A DNA stretch of 64,000 nt from an uncultured Allobaculum sp. (GTDB lineage: Bacteria; Bacillota_I; Bacilli_A; Erysipelotrichales; Erysipelotrichaceae): positions 21,472 to 85,471 of the forward strand of contig CAJTVE010000003.1 in NCBI GenBank assembly GCA_910579655.1, in the 5' to 3' direction. Each line of letters starts with the position of its first letter. The stretch's first letter is position 1. A model generated the notes under the pieces. The model did no database searches and was not told the DNA's origin. It saw nothing but the letters and a program-made list of their open reading frames with translations. Made by a program: the position numbers and the translations under genes. This document shows, one piece after another, positions 15,920-25,431 of this stretch.

Positions 15920-17641
15920 CTAGCGGCGACGGCGCCCCCAGCGACGGCGAGGTTTCCGGTCTTCTTCCTCATCATCATCGTAGTCTTCGTCTTCGTCTTC
16001 ATCTTCGTCCTGGCTCTCTTCGTCTTCCTCATCCGTACGCTCTTCCAGAGAGTCATCATCTTCGTCTGTGGATGGGTTGTTGGCAGTTTCCCGGGCCTCT
16101 TTGGCTCCGTCTTCTTCATCCATCTTTGCCCAGTCGACGTCGAGCTGTTCGTCACTTTCCCCAGCATGGCGTAAAGCGAGATAGTTCGGATCATTCTGGG
16201 CCAGGCGAATCCGGGCAGATAACAGTGAGGCCTGTTTGCGAGCCTTGGTTAACATGCGGCCATAAACAATGAAAATCCATAAAGCAATCAAAAACAACAG
16301 TGCACTGGCAGCCATCACAACCACATAGCCTTTGAAGTAATACTGTAAGAAAACGGCAATCGCCGAGCAGACCATAACGATAAACAACAGGAACATCGTT
16401 GATCGGCAGGAAGAAGAAAGCTTGGAGAAGTAACGGTACTTTTCTTCTTCATTTTCAATATCTTTAGGCAGTTCGCCCGGTTTCTTCTCATTGCGCATGA
16501 TATACCAGCCAGCATCCCGTTTATGACGGCTCGGCAGCTGTTCCATGCGCTTCCAGCCCTGTTTTTCAAGCTCGTTCCAGTAACTGTCTTCTGGCTCTCT
16601 GCCAAAGTACAGGACTTTGTAATAGTAGTCATGAGGTTTTGATTTATTAAAGTAGTACTTGTTGCCATCACTGCGAACGAAGTGGAAGCCCTGTGCGGAT
16701 TCACGGTTCAGGTAGTCTTCGATCTTACGATAATCCGTGGTTGAAAAGCGCTTCTTGTCTTCGTACTCATCATAGTGGTAGTCATCGACCAGGCTTGCAC
16801 CTGGATCGTAAACCCCATCTTCTTCGAGTCCTTCTTCAGCAGCAGCTTTCTTTTTCTTTCTGGCTTCTTTTTTTGCTTCCTTGTCAGCTATCGGCTCAAT
16901 GACTTCTTCAACGACAGCCGTCGTGGCAGCAATTTCCTCTTCTGGCTGTTCTTCTTCCTGGTTTTGGGCCTGTTTTAACAGTTCAGACTGGCTTTTGCGG
17001 GTAATTACCACGGAAGGCTGGGTTGGAGATGTCGGGGCCCCTTCTTCTGCCTGCGCAAAAAGCGGGGTTTTGATGACAGGTTCATCAAAAAGATCGAGGT
17101 TTTCGAGTGCTTTCTGGTTTTCCTGATAGTTGCTGCTGTGCAGGATTTCTGAGAAAGTCCTGGGCTTGCGCGTCTGGCTTTCTTCTCTTGTCTGCATAAA
17201 AGCCGGAACGGTCTGTGAAGAAGTCTGCGATGTTTGCGCAGGCTCCTGGCTGCCCTGTAAAGGTTCACCAAGATCAGCCTGCTGGGTCTTTTCTTCAGGC
17301 TGCGCAGCCGGACTGGATTCTTTAAAAGCGCTGGTGGCAGGAGTTGGTTCTTCCTGCTCCTGACGACGCTCAGCCTTGGAGGCAAAGAAACTCTGTTCGT
17401 TGAAGGTGACAGGGTTGTCTTTGCGGACTTTATTGCGCCGGCTTCGTTTTCCGAATGGATTTGCGGGGGATTTCTTCGTATTCGAGACCGTTCTGGCTTC
17501 CTGAATTACGGATTGCACATCAAAGGAATCGAATTCAGGTTCCGAAATATCCAGTGAGGAAATTCTCGAATCACTGAGAAGATCCTGAAAGATCGTATCG
17601 TCCATAGGGGTTCCGTAAGGTTTTTTCTGATCGTCAGCCAT
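15920..17641 (-). CDS. Large charged membrane protein with DUF2812-like segment
   Basis: A 573-residue protein. Residues 1-260 are low-complexity, rich in Gln, Glu, Ser, Thr and Pro. A Lys/Ala-rich helix (KKEARKKKKAAAEEG) follows. A folded part around 310-390 (YYYKVLYFGREPEDSYWNEL, then EKQGWKRM) resembles DUF2812. Two membrane helices lie at about 415-465 (MFLLFIVMVCSAIAVFLQYY and the next segment). The C-terminus is a long Asp/Glu tract capped by the basic RRRWGRRRR. AAGGAG precedes the ATG. DUF2812 proteins often accompany PadR regulators, but none is here. Function unknown. Confidence 0.8.
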   Translation of the reverse strand: MADDQKKPYGTPMDDTIFQDLLSDSRISSLDISEPEFDSFDVQSVIQEARTVSNTKKSPANPFGKRSRRNKVRKDNPVTFNEQSFFASKAERRQEQEEPTPATSAFKESSPAAQPEEKTQQADLGEPLQGSQEPAQTSQTSSQTVPAFMQTREESQTRKPRTFSEILHSSNYQENQKALENLDLFDEPVIKTPLFAQAEEGAPTSPTQPSVVITRKSQSELLKQAQNQEEEQPEEEIAATTAVVEEVIEPIADKEAKKEARKKKKAAAEEGLEEDGVYDPGASLVDDYHYDEYEDKKRFSTTDYRKIEDYLNRESAQGFHFVRSDGNKYYFNKSKPHDYYYKVLYFGREPEDSYWNELEKQGWKRMEQLPSRHKRDAGWYIMRNEKKPGELPKDIENEEEKYRYFSKLSSSCRSTMFLLFIVMVCSAIAVFLQYYFKGYVVVMAASALLFLIALWIFIVYGRMLTKARKQASLLSARIRLAQNDPNYLALRHAGESDEQLDVDWAKMDEEDGAKEARETANNPSTDEDDDSLEERTDEEDEESQDEDEDEDEDYDDDEEEDRKPRRRWGRRRR

Positions 17642-17696
17642 AATATTCTCCTTATGTATCGAATCTGATTCGCCCCTTATTGTAGATACTTATCGA

Positions 17697-18944
17697 CTAG
17701 AGGTCAAATTCAGCCGTAAATGAGCCATTGCGAAAGACTGGGATCAGTTTTCCTTCTTTCGTATAGCCATCAATGTTCAGATCATCAGCACCGACCATGA
17801 AATCCACATGGATTTCAGACTGGTTCATTTTGTGCTGTTTCAGATCTTCTTTGGACATTGTCTGCCCACCTGGAAGGCATTCTGCATAGGACTGACCTAA
17901 CGCAAAATGACAGGCGGCGTTTTCATCATACAATGTATTGTAATAAATTCGACTGCCCTGCCGGATTGGAGAGCTCTTGTCAACGAGAGCAATTTCGCCC
18001 AGGCGGTCTGCCCCTTCTCCACCCTTGAGCAGGGCATCAAGAACTTCTTTTCCTTTGCTTGCATGATAGTCAACTACTTTACCATCCTTGAAGGTAAATC
18101 CAAACCCCTCAACGAGTTTTCCGTTTTCATTCAAAGGGAAAACCGCCTCCAGTCTGCCATTGACGCCATCCAGAGCGGGAGCTGAAAATAACTCTTCGGT
18201 TGGAATATTGCAGAAGTTTTCACGGCCATCCGCAAGCTTGCTGGCGCCACCTACAAAGGTCGCGCCCTCTGGCATATCCACCCATAAATCGGTTCCATTC
18301 GATGAGGTGTAGTGGAATTTTACGATACCAGCCTGGTTGAGCCTGTCCATCTGGGCATTTAATCTGGCTCCATGCTGCATCCAGTTTTCGATCGGATCGT
18401 TTTCATTGATCCGGCTGATCCTGAAAATGTCCTGCCACAATGTTTCAACGGCATCTTCCTCGTCCAGGTCTGGATATACTTTTTTCGCCCAGCCCGCACT
18501 TGGAGCCGCGACAACACACCAGGCCAGGCTGCCATTATCGATTCCACTGCGATAGTCTGGGGTGGCAGAATTCATCGCCATCCGGGCGGTAACCATTTTG
18601 GCTGGATCAGAATTTGCAAAAGCTTCTGGATCATCGCCGTCAATGAATAAGAAAGCTGCATTGTTTCTGGCGGCACTTTCATAGAAATCCGCTTTCCAGC
18701 CGGGAGCGGTTTTGAATGCCTCCAGATCTTTATTCGCATACTCCAGAGCACTGATCTCACTGTCGCGCCAGTCCATCCACACATCACTCGCTCCTGCTTT
18801 CCAGGCAGCTTTTGCGCATTTGCGGGCAAATTTGACCAGTTCGGGATCTGTCGAGCTGCGAATCACAATAGGCTGGCCTTTCTTTAAATTGATTCCAAGC
18901 TCAATGGTAAGCCGGGCAAATTTGTCTAAGTAGCTTTCGTTCAT
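17697..18944 (-). CDS. M29 family aminopeptidase (AmpS/PepS-like)
   Basis: A 415-residue cytosolic metallopeptidase that removes N-terminal residues from peptides. Family features include KFARLTIELGINLKKGQPIV at the start, and towards the C-terminus GSRIYYNTLYDENAACHFAL, HKMNQSEIHVDFMVG and DDLNIDG, which carry the metal-binding Glu, His and Asp residues of the thermophilic metalloprotease fold. The length matches AmpS and PepS (about 410). The start at 18944 is chosen because GAAGGAGTG precedes it. It appears monocistronic, downstream of a small intergenic gap. Confidence 0.93.
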   Translation of the reverse strand: MNESYLDKFARLTIELGINLKKGQPIVIRSSTDPELVKFARKCAKAAWKAGASDVWMDWRDSEISALEYANKDLEAFKTAPGWKADFYESAARNNAAFLFIDGDDPEAFANSDPAKMVTARMAMNSATPDYRSGIDNGSLAWCVVAAPSAGWAKKVYPDLDEEDAVETLWQDIFRISRINENDPIENWMQHGARLNAQMDRLNQAGIVKFHYTSSNGTDLWVDMPEGATFVGGASKLADGRENFCNIPTEELFSAPALDGVNGRLEAVFPLNENGKLVEGFGFTFKDGKVVDYHASKGKEVLDALLKGGEGADRLGEIALVDKSSPIRQGSRIYYNTLYDENAACHFALGQSYAECLPGGQTMSKEDLKQHKMNQSEIHVDFMVGADDLNIDGYTKEGKLIPVFRNGSFTAEFDL

Positions 18945-19020
18945 AAACACTCCTTCATTTCTGATCCGCATTCTTACTGCCAAATCGGTTCGCGTTTTTT
19001 GAAGCGAAGGTTGACAGAAG

Positions 19021-19051
19021 AAAAAACCTGAGGGATCCCTTCAGGTTTTTT
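19021..19051. terminator. Bidirectional terminator
   Basis: AAAAAACCTGA and TCAGGTTTTTT flank a GGGATCCC core. It ends the leftward Cys-rich membrane protein gene and could stop readthrough from either side. Confidence 0.85.
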
Positions 19052-19132
19052 CAGGCCTGAAACGATTCACTTTTCCGACCTGTTTCTTGTATCGTTCTTA
19101 TTGATTTGTGATTATCGTTTTTAATCGATTTA

Positions 19133-19327
19133 TTATTTTGAAACTTCTTTGGGATGATCCTTGCGATAGCGTTCGACAAAGGGCGCCACACTGCCTGGTT
19201 CTCGTCTTGAACAGCTGGTTTGGCAGTTTGCACAGTTGCCCGAGCAGCGGTTTTTGCGGCTGTAGCGTATGGCCGCAATCACGAGGATGACCACAATGAG
19301 GATCACTCCCCAGTCAATGAAATGCAT
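19133..19327 (-). CDS. FeoB-associated Cys-rich membrane protein
   Basis: A 64-residue protein: one N-terminal membrane helix (DWGVILIVVILVIAAIRY) and a cytosolic Cys cluster, CSGNCANCQTSC. This layout is the FeoB-associated Cys-rich family, usually encoded beside the ferrous iron transporter FeoB. No feoA or feoB is present in the window. The start at 19327 has an ideal GGAGGGG upstream. It sits between the aminopeptidase and purF genes on the same strand, separated from both by its own terminator and spacing. Confidence 0.85.
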   Translation of the reverse strand: MHFIDWGVILIVVILVIAAIRYSRKNRCSGNCANCQTSCSRREPGSVAPFVERYRKDHPKEVSK

Positions 19328-19387
19328 ACAATCCCCTCCATTTTCCATAGTCTGCCAGAAACTGGAAGAACGAATTCTGCTTTCAGG

Positions 19388-20773
19388 CTACTCTTCCCCT
19401 CTGGCACTTTTTTCGTGGCTGAACAGTGGCGAACAATACCGACCATCAAAACAGGCGGTACATAGACCGACTTCACCAGCCGCTTTTTTCAGGTCTTCAC
19501 AGCTCATGAATTTCAACGAGTCAGCCTGAATATATTCACGGATTTCTTCGACAGTCTTATTGGCGCCAATCAGTTCTTTTTTGGTACTTGTATCCACCCC
19601 ATAAAAGCAGGGGGAAGTAATAATCGGTGAAGCAATGCGGACATGCACTTCTTTCGCCCCGGCTTCTTTTAATAAAGAAACGATGCGCCGGGAAGTCGTT
19701 CCACGCACAATCGAATCGTCAATCATTACAATTGACTTGCCTTCGACGACATCCCGGACTGGTGTCAGTTTCATCCGTACCCCCCGGTCCCGCAAAGACT
19801 GCGTCGGCTGGATGAACGTGCGGGTAACAAAGCGGTTTTTAACCAGGCCACTTTCCATAATCACGCCGCTTTCTTCGGCATAGCCAATGGCTGCCGAAAG
19901 CGAAGAATCAGGAACCCCGATAACCAGATCAGCATCAAGGTCTTCATCCATTCTGGCCAGCATCTTGCCGGTTTCCTTACGGAAAGCATGGACGTTGATC
20001 GATTCGATTTCGGAATCTGGACGGGCAAAATAGATATACTCCATCGCACACATATGGGAAGTTGGATGGTCAACATAACAATGATGACGGACCAGGCCGC
20101 GGCTGAAGCTCACAGCCTCACCAGGCTTGACATCAACATGATCATAAATCCCCTGCACTTCAAAGGCGCAAGTTTCAGACGAGATAATGTATCCTTCTCC
20201 ATTACGGGCATAGCTTAACGGACGCAGTCCATATTTGTCCCGTACCGCAATGATGACATCATCCTGTAAAACCAGAAAGGAGAAAGCTCCTTCAAGCTGA
20301 CGAGCAGTTTTTTCAACCCGTTCAAGCAGACTGCCCCGTTCCTTCATGATCATGTGCAGAATAATTTCGGAATCACTGGTTCCCTGAAAAATACAGCCTT
20401 TCTGCTCAAGTTCAACGCGAAGTTCCATGTCATTGACAATCTGTCCATTGTGGACAATGGCGATCGATCCAGAATGACCGTGAGCGACAATTGGCTGAAT
20501 GTTTTCAGCCTCCTGGCCGCCCGCTGTAGAATAACGGACATGGCCAATCGCTGTTCGTCCTTTCATTTGTTCAAGATCCGGGCGGTTGAATACATCAATC
20601 GTCAGGCCTTTACCCTTGCGGGTTTCGATCCGGCCATCCTGGTACACTGCAATTCCGCTTGCCTCCTGACCACGATGCTGCAAAGAATGCAGTCCATAAT
20701 AAACAGAAAACGCGGCTTCGTCGACGTGATAGGCTCCAAAGACCCCGCACTCTTCATGAAGTTCATCAAACAT
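19388..20773 (-). CDS. purF: Amidophosphoribosyltransferase (canonical PurF)
   Basis: It catalyses the first committed purine step, PRPP plus glutamine to phosphoribosylamine. After an 8-residue propeptide comes EECGVFGAY with the catalytic Cys, then the glutaminase residues GHVRYSTAG and IVHNGQIVN. The phosphoribosyltransferase loop is VMIDDSIVRGTTSRR. Four cysteines for the Fe-S cluster are seen (SHMCAME, SPCFYG, LCTACFDG). Length 461, normal for the B. subtilis type. The start at 20773 gives the expected propeptide and has AGGAG upstream. The gene is monocistronic, about 9 kb from the pur operon, which carries a degenerate paralogue at 30140-31507. Confidence 0.96.
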   Translation of the reverse strand: MFDELHEECGVFGAYHVDEAAFSVYYGLHSLQHRGQEASGIAVYQDGRIETRKGKGLTIDVFNRPDLEQMKGRTAIGHVRYSTAGGQEAENIQPIVAHGHSGSIAIVHNGQIVNDMELRVELEQKGCIFQGTSDSEIILHMIMKERGSLLERVEKTARQLEGAFSFLVLQDDVIIAVRDKYGLRPLSYARNGEGYIISSETCAFEVQGIYDHVDVKPGEAVSFSRGLVRHHCYVDHPTSHMCAMEYIYFARPDSEIESINVHAFRKETGKMLARMDEDLDADLVIGVPDSSLSAAIGYAEESGVIMESGLVKNRFVTRTFIQPTQSLRDRGVRMKLTPVRDVVEGKSIVMIDDSIVRGTTSRRIVSLLKEAGAKEVHVRIASPIITSPCFYGVDTSTKKELIGANKTVEEIREYIQADSLKFMSCEDLKKAAGEVGLCTACFDGRYCSPLFSHEKSARGEE

Positions 20774-21037
20774 AAGCTTCTGGCTCCTCTTCTCTTTTAT
20801 CTTCTTAAGATTGACGTCTGGATTTTTCTGAATCCAATTCATCTTACCAAATCGACAAAAACAAGAGTTCAAATGGCCTGAAATCTGCTTAGAAAGCCCA
20901 GGATTTACAGAAAGTTCGGAAGGTTTTGTTCAAATAAAGAGCTATCATTTTCGCAGCAATCCCACTTGATTTTTAAGCGGCTGATCCAAGCCTCTTCGAT
21001 CACAGCCAGTTCCTGTCCGGTGCATTGTCTGACTTTT

Positions 21038-21982
21038 TCAGGAGCGAAAACCTGAATTATGTTTAAAATAAAGCCAGGCTGCAACAACCAGGGCAATGGA
21101 GATAAAAAAGGCAAACCATGCAAAAGGAAAGGGCAGTCCGCTGACATTCATCCCATAAAAACCGTAAACCATATTCGGAATGGACATCACCAGGGTGATC
21201 ACAGTCAGTCTTTTCATAATGATATTCATATTGTTATTGATGACATTGGAAAAGCTGTCAGTCATTTTGGCAGAAAGATCTGAGTAGATATTGCACATCT
21301 CAATCGCCTGCCTGATTTCAATCATGACATCCTCCAGCAGTTCCCGGTCTTCTTCATACATCGGAATCTGCCGCGAACGCAGGATCTTTTCCAGGGTGAT
21401 CTGTTCTGCTTTTAAGGAAGTAGAAAAGTAAATCAGTGATTTTGAAAGCACCAGAATATCAATTAATTCTTTATTGCGCATCTTGTCATACAATTTCTTT
21501 TCAGTGGCTTCCGTAATCCGTTCAATCTGCCGCAAATCGGCCAGATATTCCTGTGAAATGAGCAGCAGAATATTGAGTAAAAACTGCGTCCGGTATCGAG
21601 TGTCCAGGTTTTTGACTTTGCCCTGCTCCATGCGCTCAACGGTGCTGTTTTCCCGGGTACAGATTGTAAACAGGTAGTCTCTGGTAAAAATGATGCCAAT
21701 TGGCAGCGTAATAAAAGTGTCAATCGACCAGTCTGAGTCATCATCCTCTTCCGGGTAGTCGACGATGGCCAGAGTCTGATGCGCTTCTTCATCCCGGTCG
21801 ATATATGAACTTTCCTGCTCATCCAGGGACGCATTGATAAACTCCGGAACCAGTTTAAACTCATCAAGCAGGCGCTCAACTTCTGCCTGACTTGGAGAAA
21901 CCACGCTGATCCAGCAGCCTTTCACTGGTTTTTCCAGTGGCTCCAGCTGGCCATCACTGCCTGTAATGAAATAAGAGATCAT
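21038..21982 (-). CDS. corA: CorA family magnesium/divalent cation transporter
   Basis: A 314-residue CorA-type channel: a long cytosolic alpha/beta and coiled-coil domain followed by two C-terminal membrane helices joined by the YGMN selectivity motif (VYGFYGMNVSGLPFPFAWF). The N-terminus MISYFITGSDGQLEPLEKP is typical of Firmicutes members with a divergent cytosolic domain. The GGAGG ribosome binding site precedes the ATG. Monocistronic. Members may transport Mg, Co or Zn, and sequence alone does not settle which. Confidence 0.93.
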   Translation of the reverse strand: MISYFITGSDGQLEPLEKPVKGCWISVVSPSQAEVERLLDEFKLVPEFINASLDEQESSYIDRDEEAHQTLAIVDYPEEDDDSDWSIDTFITLPIGIIFTRDYLFTICTRENSTVERMEQGKVKNLDTRYRTQFLLNILLLISQEYLADLRQIERITEATEKKLYDKMRNKELIDILVLSKSLIYFSTSLKAEQITLEKILRSRQIPMYEEDRELLEDVMIEIRQAIEMCNIYSDLSAKMTDSFSNVINNNMNIIMKRLTVITLVMSIPNMVYGFYGMNVSGLPFPFAWFAFFISIALVVAAWLYFKHNSGFRS

Positions 21983-22394
21983 ACTGTTCCTCCAACTTCC
22001 GCTTTTCTCTCTTCTCTAAAATAAGGTCAGACTGACTTTCTGAATGGGTTAACCGCACTTCTGTCTTGAAAGCAGCTTCCTGCTTGTCTGAGCCAAGTTA
22101 TTCTTATTGTATCGGTTCCTGTAAAAATTCATTATCCAGACTCTCAAAGAAGATTTATCTGCCCAAAGCGTCGATCTGCCCTTTTTTGTGTCAGCCAAAA
22201 ACACCATCTTTGCTTAAAAATCTGGATTCATCGTCATTTCTTTTCATTTTGAACTAAAATCAGAATGAAAAATCGCTTTTCTTCAAGCATAAAACGGATA
22301 CCATCTGCCTTGATTCCGGCTATGTCAGATCCTTGCTTCATACAGTTGCTTCATGCAAAGAAAGCATTTTGTACAGATGGAGAAAGAAAGAGAT
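21983..22394. other. Divergent intergenic region between corA and the FRG gene
   Basis: About 410 bases holding the promoters of both genes. A TAAAAT near 22255 is a possible -10 for the FRG gene. No riboswitch, repeat or further gene was recognised; in particular no M-box magnesium riboswitch consensus. Confidence 0.3.
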
Positions 22395-23243
22395 ATGGAT
22401 ACAATCAGATCAGTCGCTGACTACATCAGTCACCTGAAAGTTTTGCGCTCGAATGAGTCGGTAGAACGTTTTGCAGTCCGCCAGACCTTTTTTCGCGGTC
22501 AGGCCAATAAGGACTGGCCCCTCATTCCGACACTTTATCGGAATGGCTATTTTGAAAAAGAGGCCGCAATGATCAAAGAAATTCTCAACGAACTACCCGA
22601 TGAATTCAACTTGGCAGACCGTGTAGATATACTGGCCAAACTTCAGCATTATGGCTTTCCGACCCGGCTGCTCGATATTACGGCCAACCCGCTGGTCGCC
22701 CTCTACTTTGCCTGCTTTAAAGAAAAAGAAATGGACAATGATGGCGCCATTTATGTTTTTTTAGATGTTGAGGCTCGATGGTCTGATCATCCCTATGTCA
22801 ATATGGTCATGGAGTACATTTTTCAATATACGCCGCACAACGTGAATTTAAGCGAAATGCTCATGCGGCTGAAAAACCGCCCCGATCTGCATATTCTTCA
22901 TGACGAAGGCGACATTCTGGATTGCCTGACCATGCCGGTCATCGCGATCATTCCCCGCAAAATTACCAATCGACTGATTGCCCAAGAGGGCGCCTTTTTC
23001 CTGTTTGGCATGAATGCCTATCCTGCTGCAAATACCCATGATAATACATACTCATTTACACCTCTTGTCATCGATGATCTGGACAAACTGGGATTCCAGT
23101 GCCAGAAACTGATCATTCCAGCCAGATATAAGCGCGAAATTCTCGACCAGCTCGATCTGCTTGGAATCAATGAACGAATTCTGTTTGCGGATCTCGAACA
23201 TCAACTGAAGTATTATATGAATAAACATCGTCCTTCCCTCTGA
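22395..23243 (+). CDS. FRG domain-containing protein
   Basis: A 282-residue soluble protein. The FRG domain spans most of it, with TFFRGQANKDWPLIPTLYR near the start and LQHYGFPTRLLDITANPLVA in the middle, both diagnostic. The name comes from the FxRG motif. The family is scattered by horizontal transfer and often sits near phage or defence genes; its biochemistry is undefined. The start is uncertain: ATG at 22395 follows GGAG at a 12-base distance, and ATG at 22377 is also possible. Here it is alone, without a visible partner. Confidence 0.88.
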   Translation: MDTIRSVADYISHLKVLRSNESVERFAVRQTFFRGQANKDWPLIPTLYRNGYFEKEAAMIKEILNELPDEFNLADRVDILAKLQHYGFPTRLLDITANPLVALYFACFKEKEMDNDGAIYVFLDVEARWSDHPYVNMVMEYIFQYTPHNVNLSEMLMRLKNRPDLHILHDEGDILDCLTMPVIAIIPRKITNRLIAQEGAFFLFGMNAYPAANTHDNTYSFTPLVIDDLDKLGFQCQKLIIPARYKREILDQLDLLGINERILFADLEHQLKYYMNKHRPSL

Positions 23244-23387
23244 CTCTTTTGGACGATCGCCTTCCAGGATGATTACGCCTTGTCTTTTTGCTCACTCGAC
23301 AGCCAATCAGAAATTTCACCTCAAACAGCCTGGCAATTTGGATCCGGTCTTCTTGCCTGCATACAACTCAATGCAAATTGAATCTTC

Positions 23388-23421
23388 AAAGGGATCCCCG
23401 TCCTGGCTGGATCCCTTTTTT
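23388..23421 (+). terminator. Terminator of the FRG gene
   Basis: AAAGGGATCC pairs with GGATCCCTTT over an 11-base loop, followed by six T. Confidence 0.85.
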
Positions 23422-23506
23422 GCCTGCAAAACAGATCCTGCCCTTCCAGACTTTTGTCCAAGCCAAGTAAAGACCAGACCGCCTGAAAAGTCTGACAATG
23501 CCAAAA

Positions 23507-23572
23507 AGCCATACTTTTCCAATCCAGAAGACCGATCCAAAAATCAGGGTCTTTCTGTAGAAAAGTATGGCT
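23507..23572 (-). repeat. Long inverted repeat downstream of the pur operon
   Basis: AGCCATACTTTTC and GAAAAGTATGGCT form a perfect 13-bp outer stem; an inner CAGAAGACC/GGTCTTTCTG stem continues it, making a 66-base hairpin. On the minus strand TTTTT follows, so it may be the terminator of the purE-to-fhs transcript, which ends at 23764. Its length is greater than a typical terminator and recalls a small RNA or a MITE. Confidence 0.5.
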
Positions 23573-23763
23573 GAGTCGTTCTTGATCGTTTTCTGAGTTC
23601 AGCAGTCCAGGTCAACAAAGGAATGTTCTTCTGCTTTCATTCATGTTTGAATGACCGCCACAAGAAGGCCATCCGATCAACGGGCAGATAAAATCAGAAA
23701 TAAACAGCTAAGATCAAACTGGGGATTGACCATTTGGGCTGTGACTGGCCAAAAGCCTGTAGC

Positions 23764-25431
23764 TTAGAACAGACCCGTGATCTTGCCGTTTTCGTCGATA
23801 TCCATATCCAGAGCGGATGGATGTTTAGGAAGTCCTGGCATCGTCAGAACTTTACCGGTCAGCGCCACGATAAAGCCGGCCCCTAAGGATGGACGCAGTT
23901 CACGAACGGTAATCGTGAAGTCCTTTGGTGCGCCCATGACTTTTGGATCATCACTTAAGGACATCTGGGTTTTGGCCATGCAGATTGGCATTTTGTCCCA
24001 GCCGGCCTTTTTGAACTGTTCAACCTGTTCTTTGGCTTCATCCGTTAAAACAACATCTTTAGCACCATAAACTTTCTGGGCAATGGCAGTGATCTTGTCT
24101 TCGATGGAAGCGTCAGTGTCATAGAGTGGAGCATAGTTGTTTTCTTCATCACACAATGCAACTACCTTTTCGGCCAGATCGAGAGCCCCTTTACCGCCTT
24201 TTGCCCAAACCTGGGAAAGGGACAGTGGGTGGCCATTGGCTTCGCACCAGTCTTCGAGAGCCTTGATTTCGTTTTCCGTATCGCTGTCAAACTGGTTGAT
24301 CGCAACGATGTAAGGCAGACCAAACTGTTTTACTGTATCGATGTGTTTGGCCAGGTTGGCACAACCTTCTAACATTGCCTCCACGTTTTCTTCCTTGAGG
24401 TCTTCAAAGGCAACACCGCCATGCTGCTTGAGCGCGCGGATGGTGGCCACGATGACCACCGCATTTGGATGCAGGTCTGCCATGCGGCACTTAATATCCA
24501 AAAACTTTTCAGCACCCAGATCCGCACCGAACCCAGCTTCGGTTACAACGTAGTCAGCCAGTTTCAGAGCAGTTTTCGTAGCAATGACAGAGTTGCAGCC
24601 ATGCGCGATATTGGCGAATGGTCCGCCATGGATCAAAACCGGATTGTGTTCGAGCGTCTGAACCAGGTTTGGTTTGATGGCATCTTTCATGACCATAGCC
24701 ATGGCGCCTTCGCATTTCAGATCGCGCACATAAACAGGTTCATCGTCCATGTTGTAGCCGATCAACATATCGCCAAAGCGTTTTTTCAGATCCATCAAGT
24801 CACCAGCCAGGCATAATGCAGCCATGATTTCGGAAGCGACTGTGATATTGAAACCATCTGTACGTTCAATCCCGTTGACTTTCGCGCCACAGCCGATTTC
24901 AACCTGACGCAGCGTGCGGTCATTCATATCCAGACAGCGCTTAAAGCTGATTTTTTCAGGGTTGAGGTTGAGTGCATTGCCCTGGTAGAGATGGTTGTCG
25001 ATCATGGCACTCAGCAGGTTGTTGGCTGTGGTGATCGCATGCATATCACCCGTAAAGTGCAAGTTAATATCTTCCATGGGAACAACCTGGGCATATCCGC
25101 CGCCGGCAGCCCCGCCCTTCAGACCGAACACAGGACCCAAAGAAGGTTCACGCAGAGCCATCATCGCATTTTTGCCTAAGAGGTTAAGCGCATCCCCAAG
25201 ACCAACGGTTGTCGTGGATTTTCCTTCACCGGCTTTGGTGGGGTTGATGGCAGTCACCAGAATCAGTTTGCCATCTTTGCGATCTTCCAGGTCCAGAACA
25301 TTGAGGTCTACTTTGGCTTTATTGCGGCCATAAGGTTCAATGGCAGCCAGGTCAATCCCTGCTTTTTTTGCAATTTCATCAATCGGCTCCAGGACACACT
25401 CCTGAGCAATCTCTAAATCAGTTTTCGCCAT
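23764..25431 (-). CDS. fhs: Formate--tetrahydrofolate ligase
   Basis: It makes 10-formyltetrahydrofolate from formate, THF and ATP, supplying one-carbon units to PurN and PurH upstream in the same operon. The 555 residues match the family. Visible motifs: [20 protein letters not shown] (P-loop), [20 protein letters not shown] and the C-terminal [14 protein letters not shown]. The start at 25431 lies inside the end of purD (14-base overlap), with AAAGGA as the ribosome binding site. It is the last gene of the pur operon. Confidence 0.97.
   Translation of the reverse strand: MAKTDLEIAQECVLEPIDEIAKKAGIDLAAIEPYGRNKAKVDLNVLDLEDRKDGKLILVTAINPTKAGEGKSTTTVGLGDALNLLGKNAMMALREPSLGPVFGLKGGAAGGGYAQVVPMEDINLHFTGDMHAITTANNLLSAMIDNHLYQGNALNLNPEKISFKRCLDMNDRTLRQVEIGCGAKVNGIERTDGFNITVASEIMAALCLAGDLMDLKKRFGDMLIGYNMDDEPVYVRDLKCEGAMAMVMKDAIKPNLVQTLEHNPVLIHGGPFANIAHGCNSVIATKTALKLADYVVTEAGFGADLGAEKFLDIKCRMADLHPNAVVIVATIRALKQHGGVAFEDLKEENVEAMLEGCANLAKHIDTVKQFGLPYIVAINQFDSDTENEIKALEDWCEANGHPLSLSQVWAKGGKGALDLAEKVVALCDEENNYAPLYDTDASIEDKITAIAQKVYGAKDVVLTDEAKEQVEQFKKAGWDKMPICMAKTQMSLSDDPKVMGAPKDFTITVRELRPSLGAGFIVALTGKVLTMPGLPKHPSALDMDIDENGKITGLF

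Noticed and set aside
21983-22394. M-box magnesium riboswitch before corA
   Set aside because: No conserved M-box core was recognised in the corA leader.
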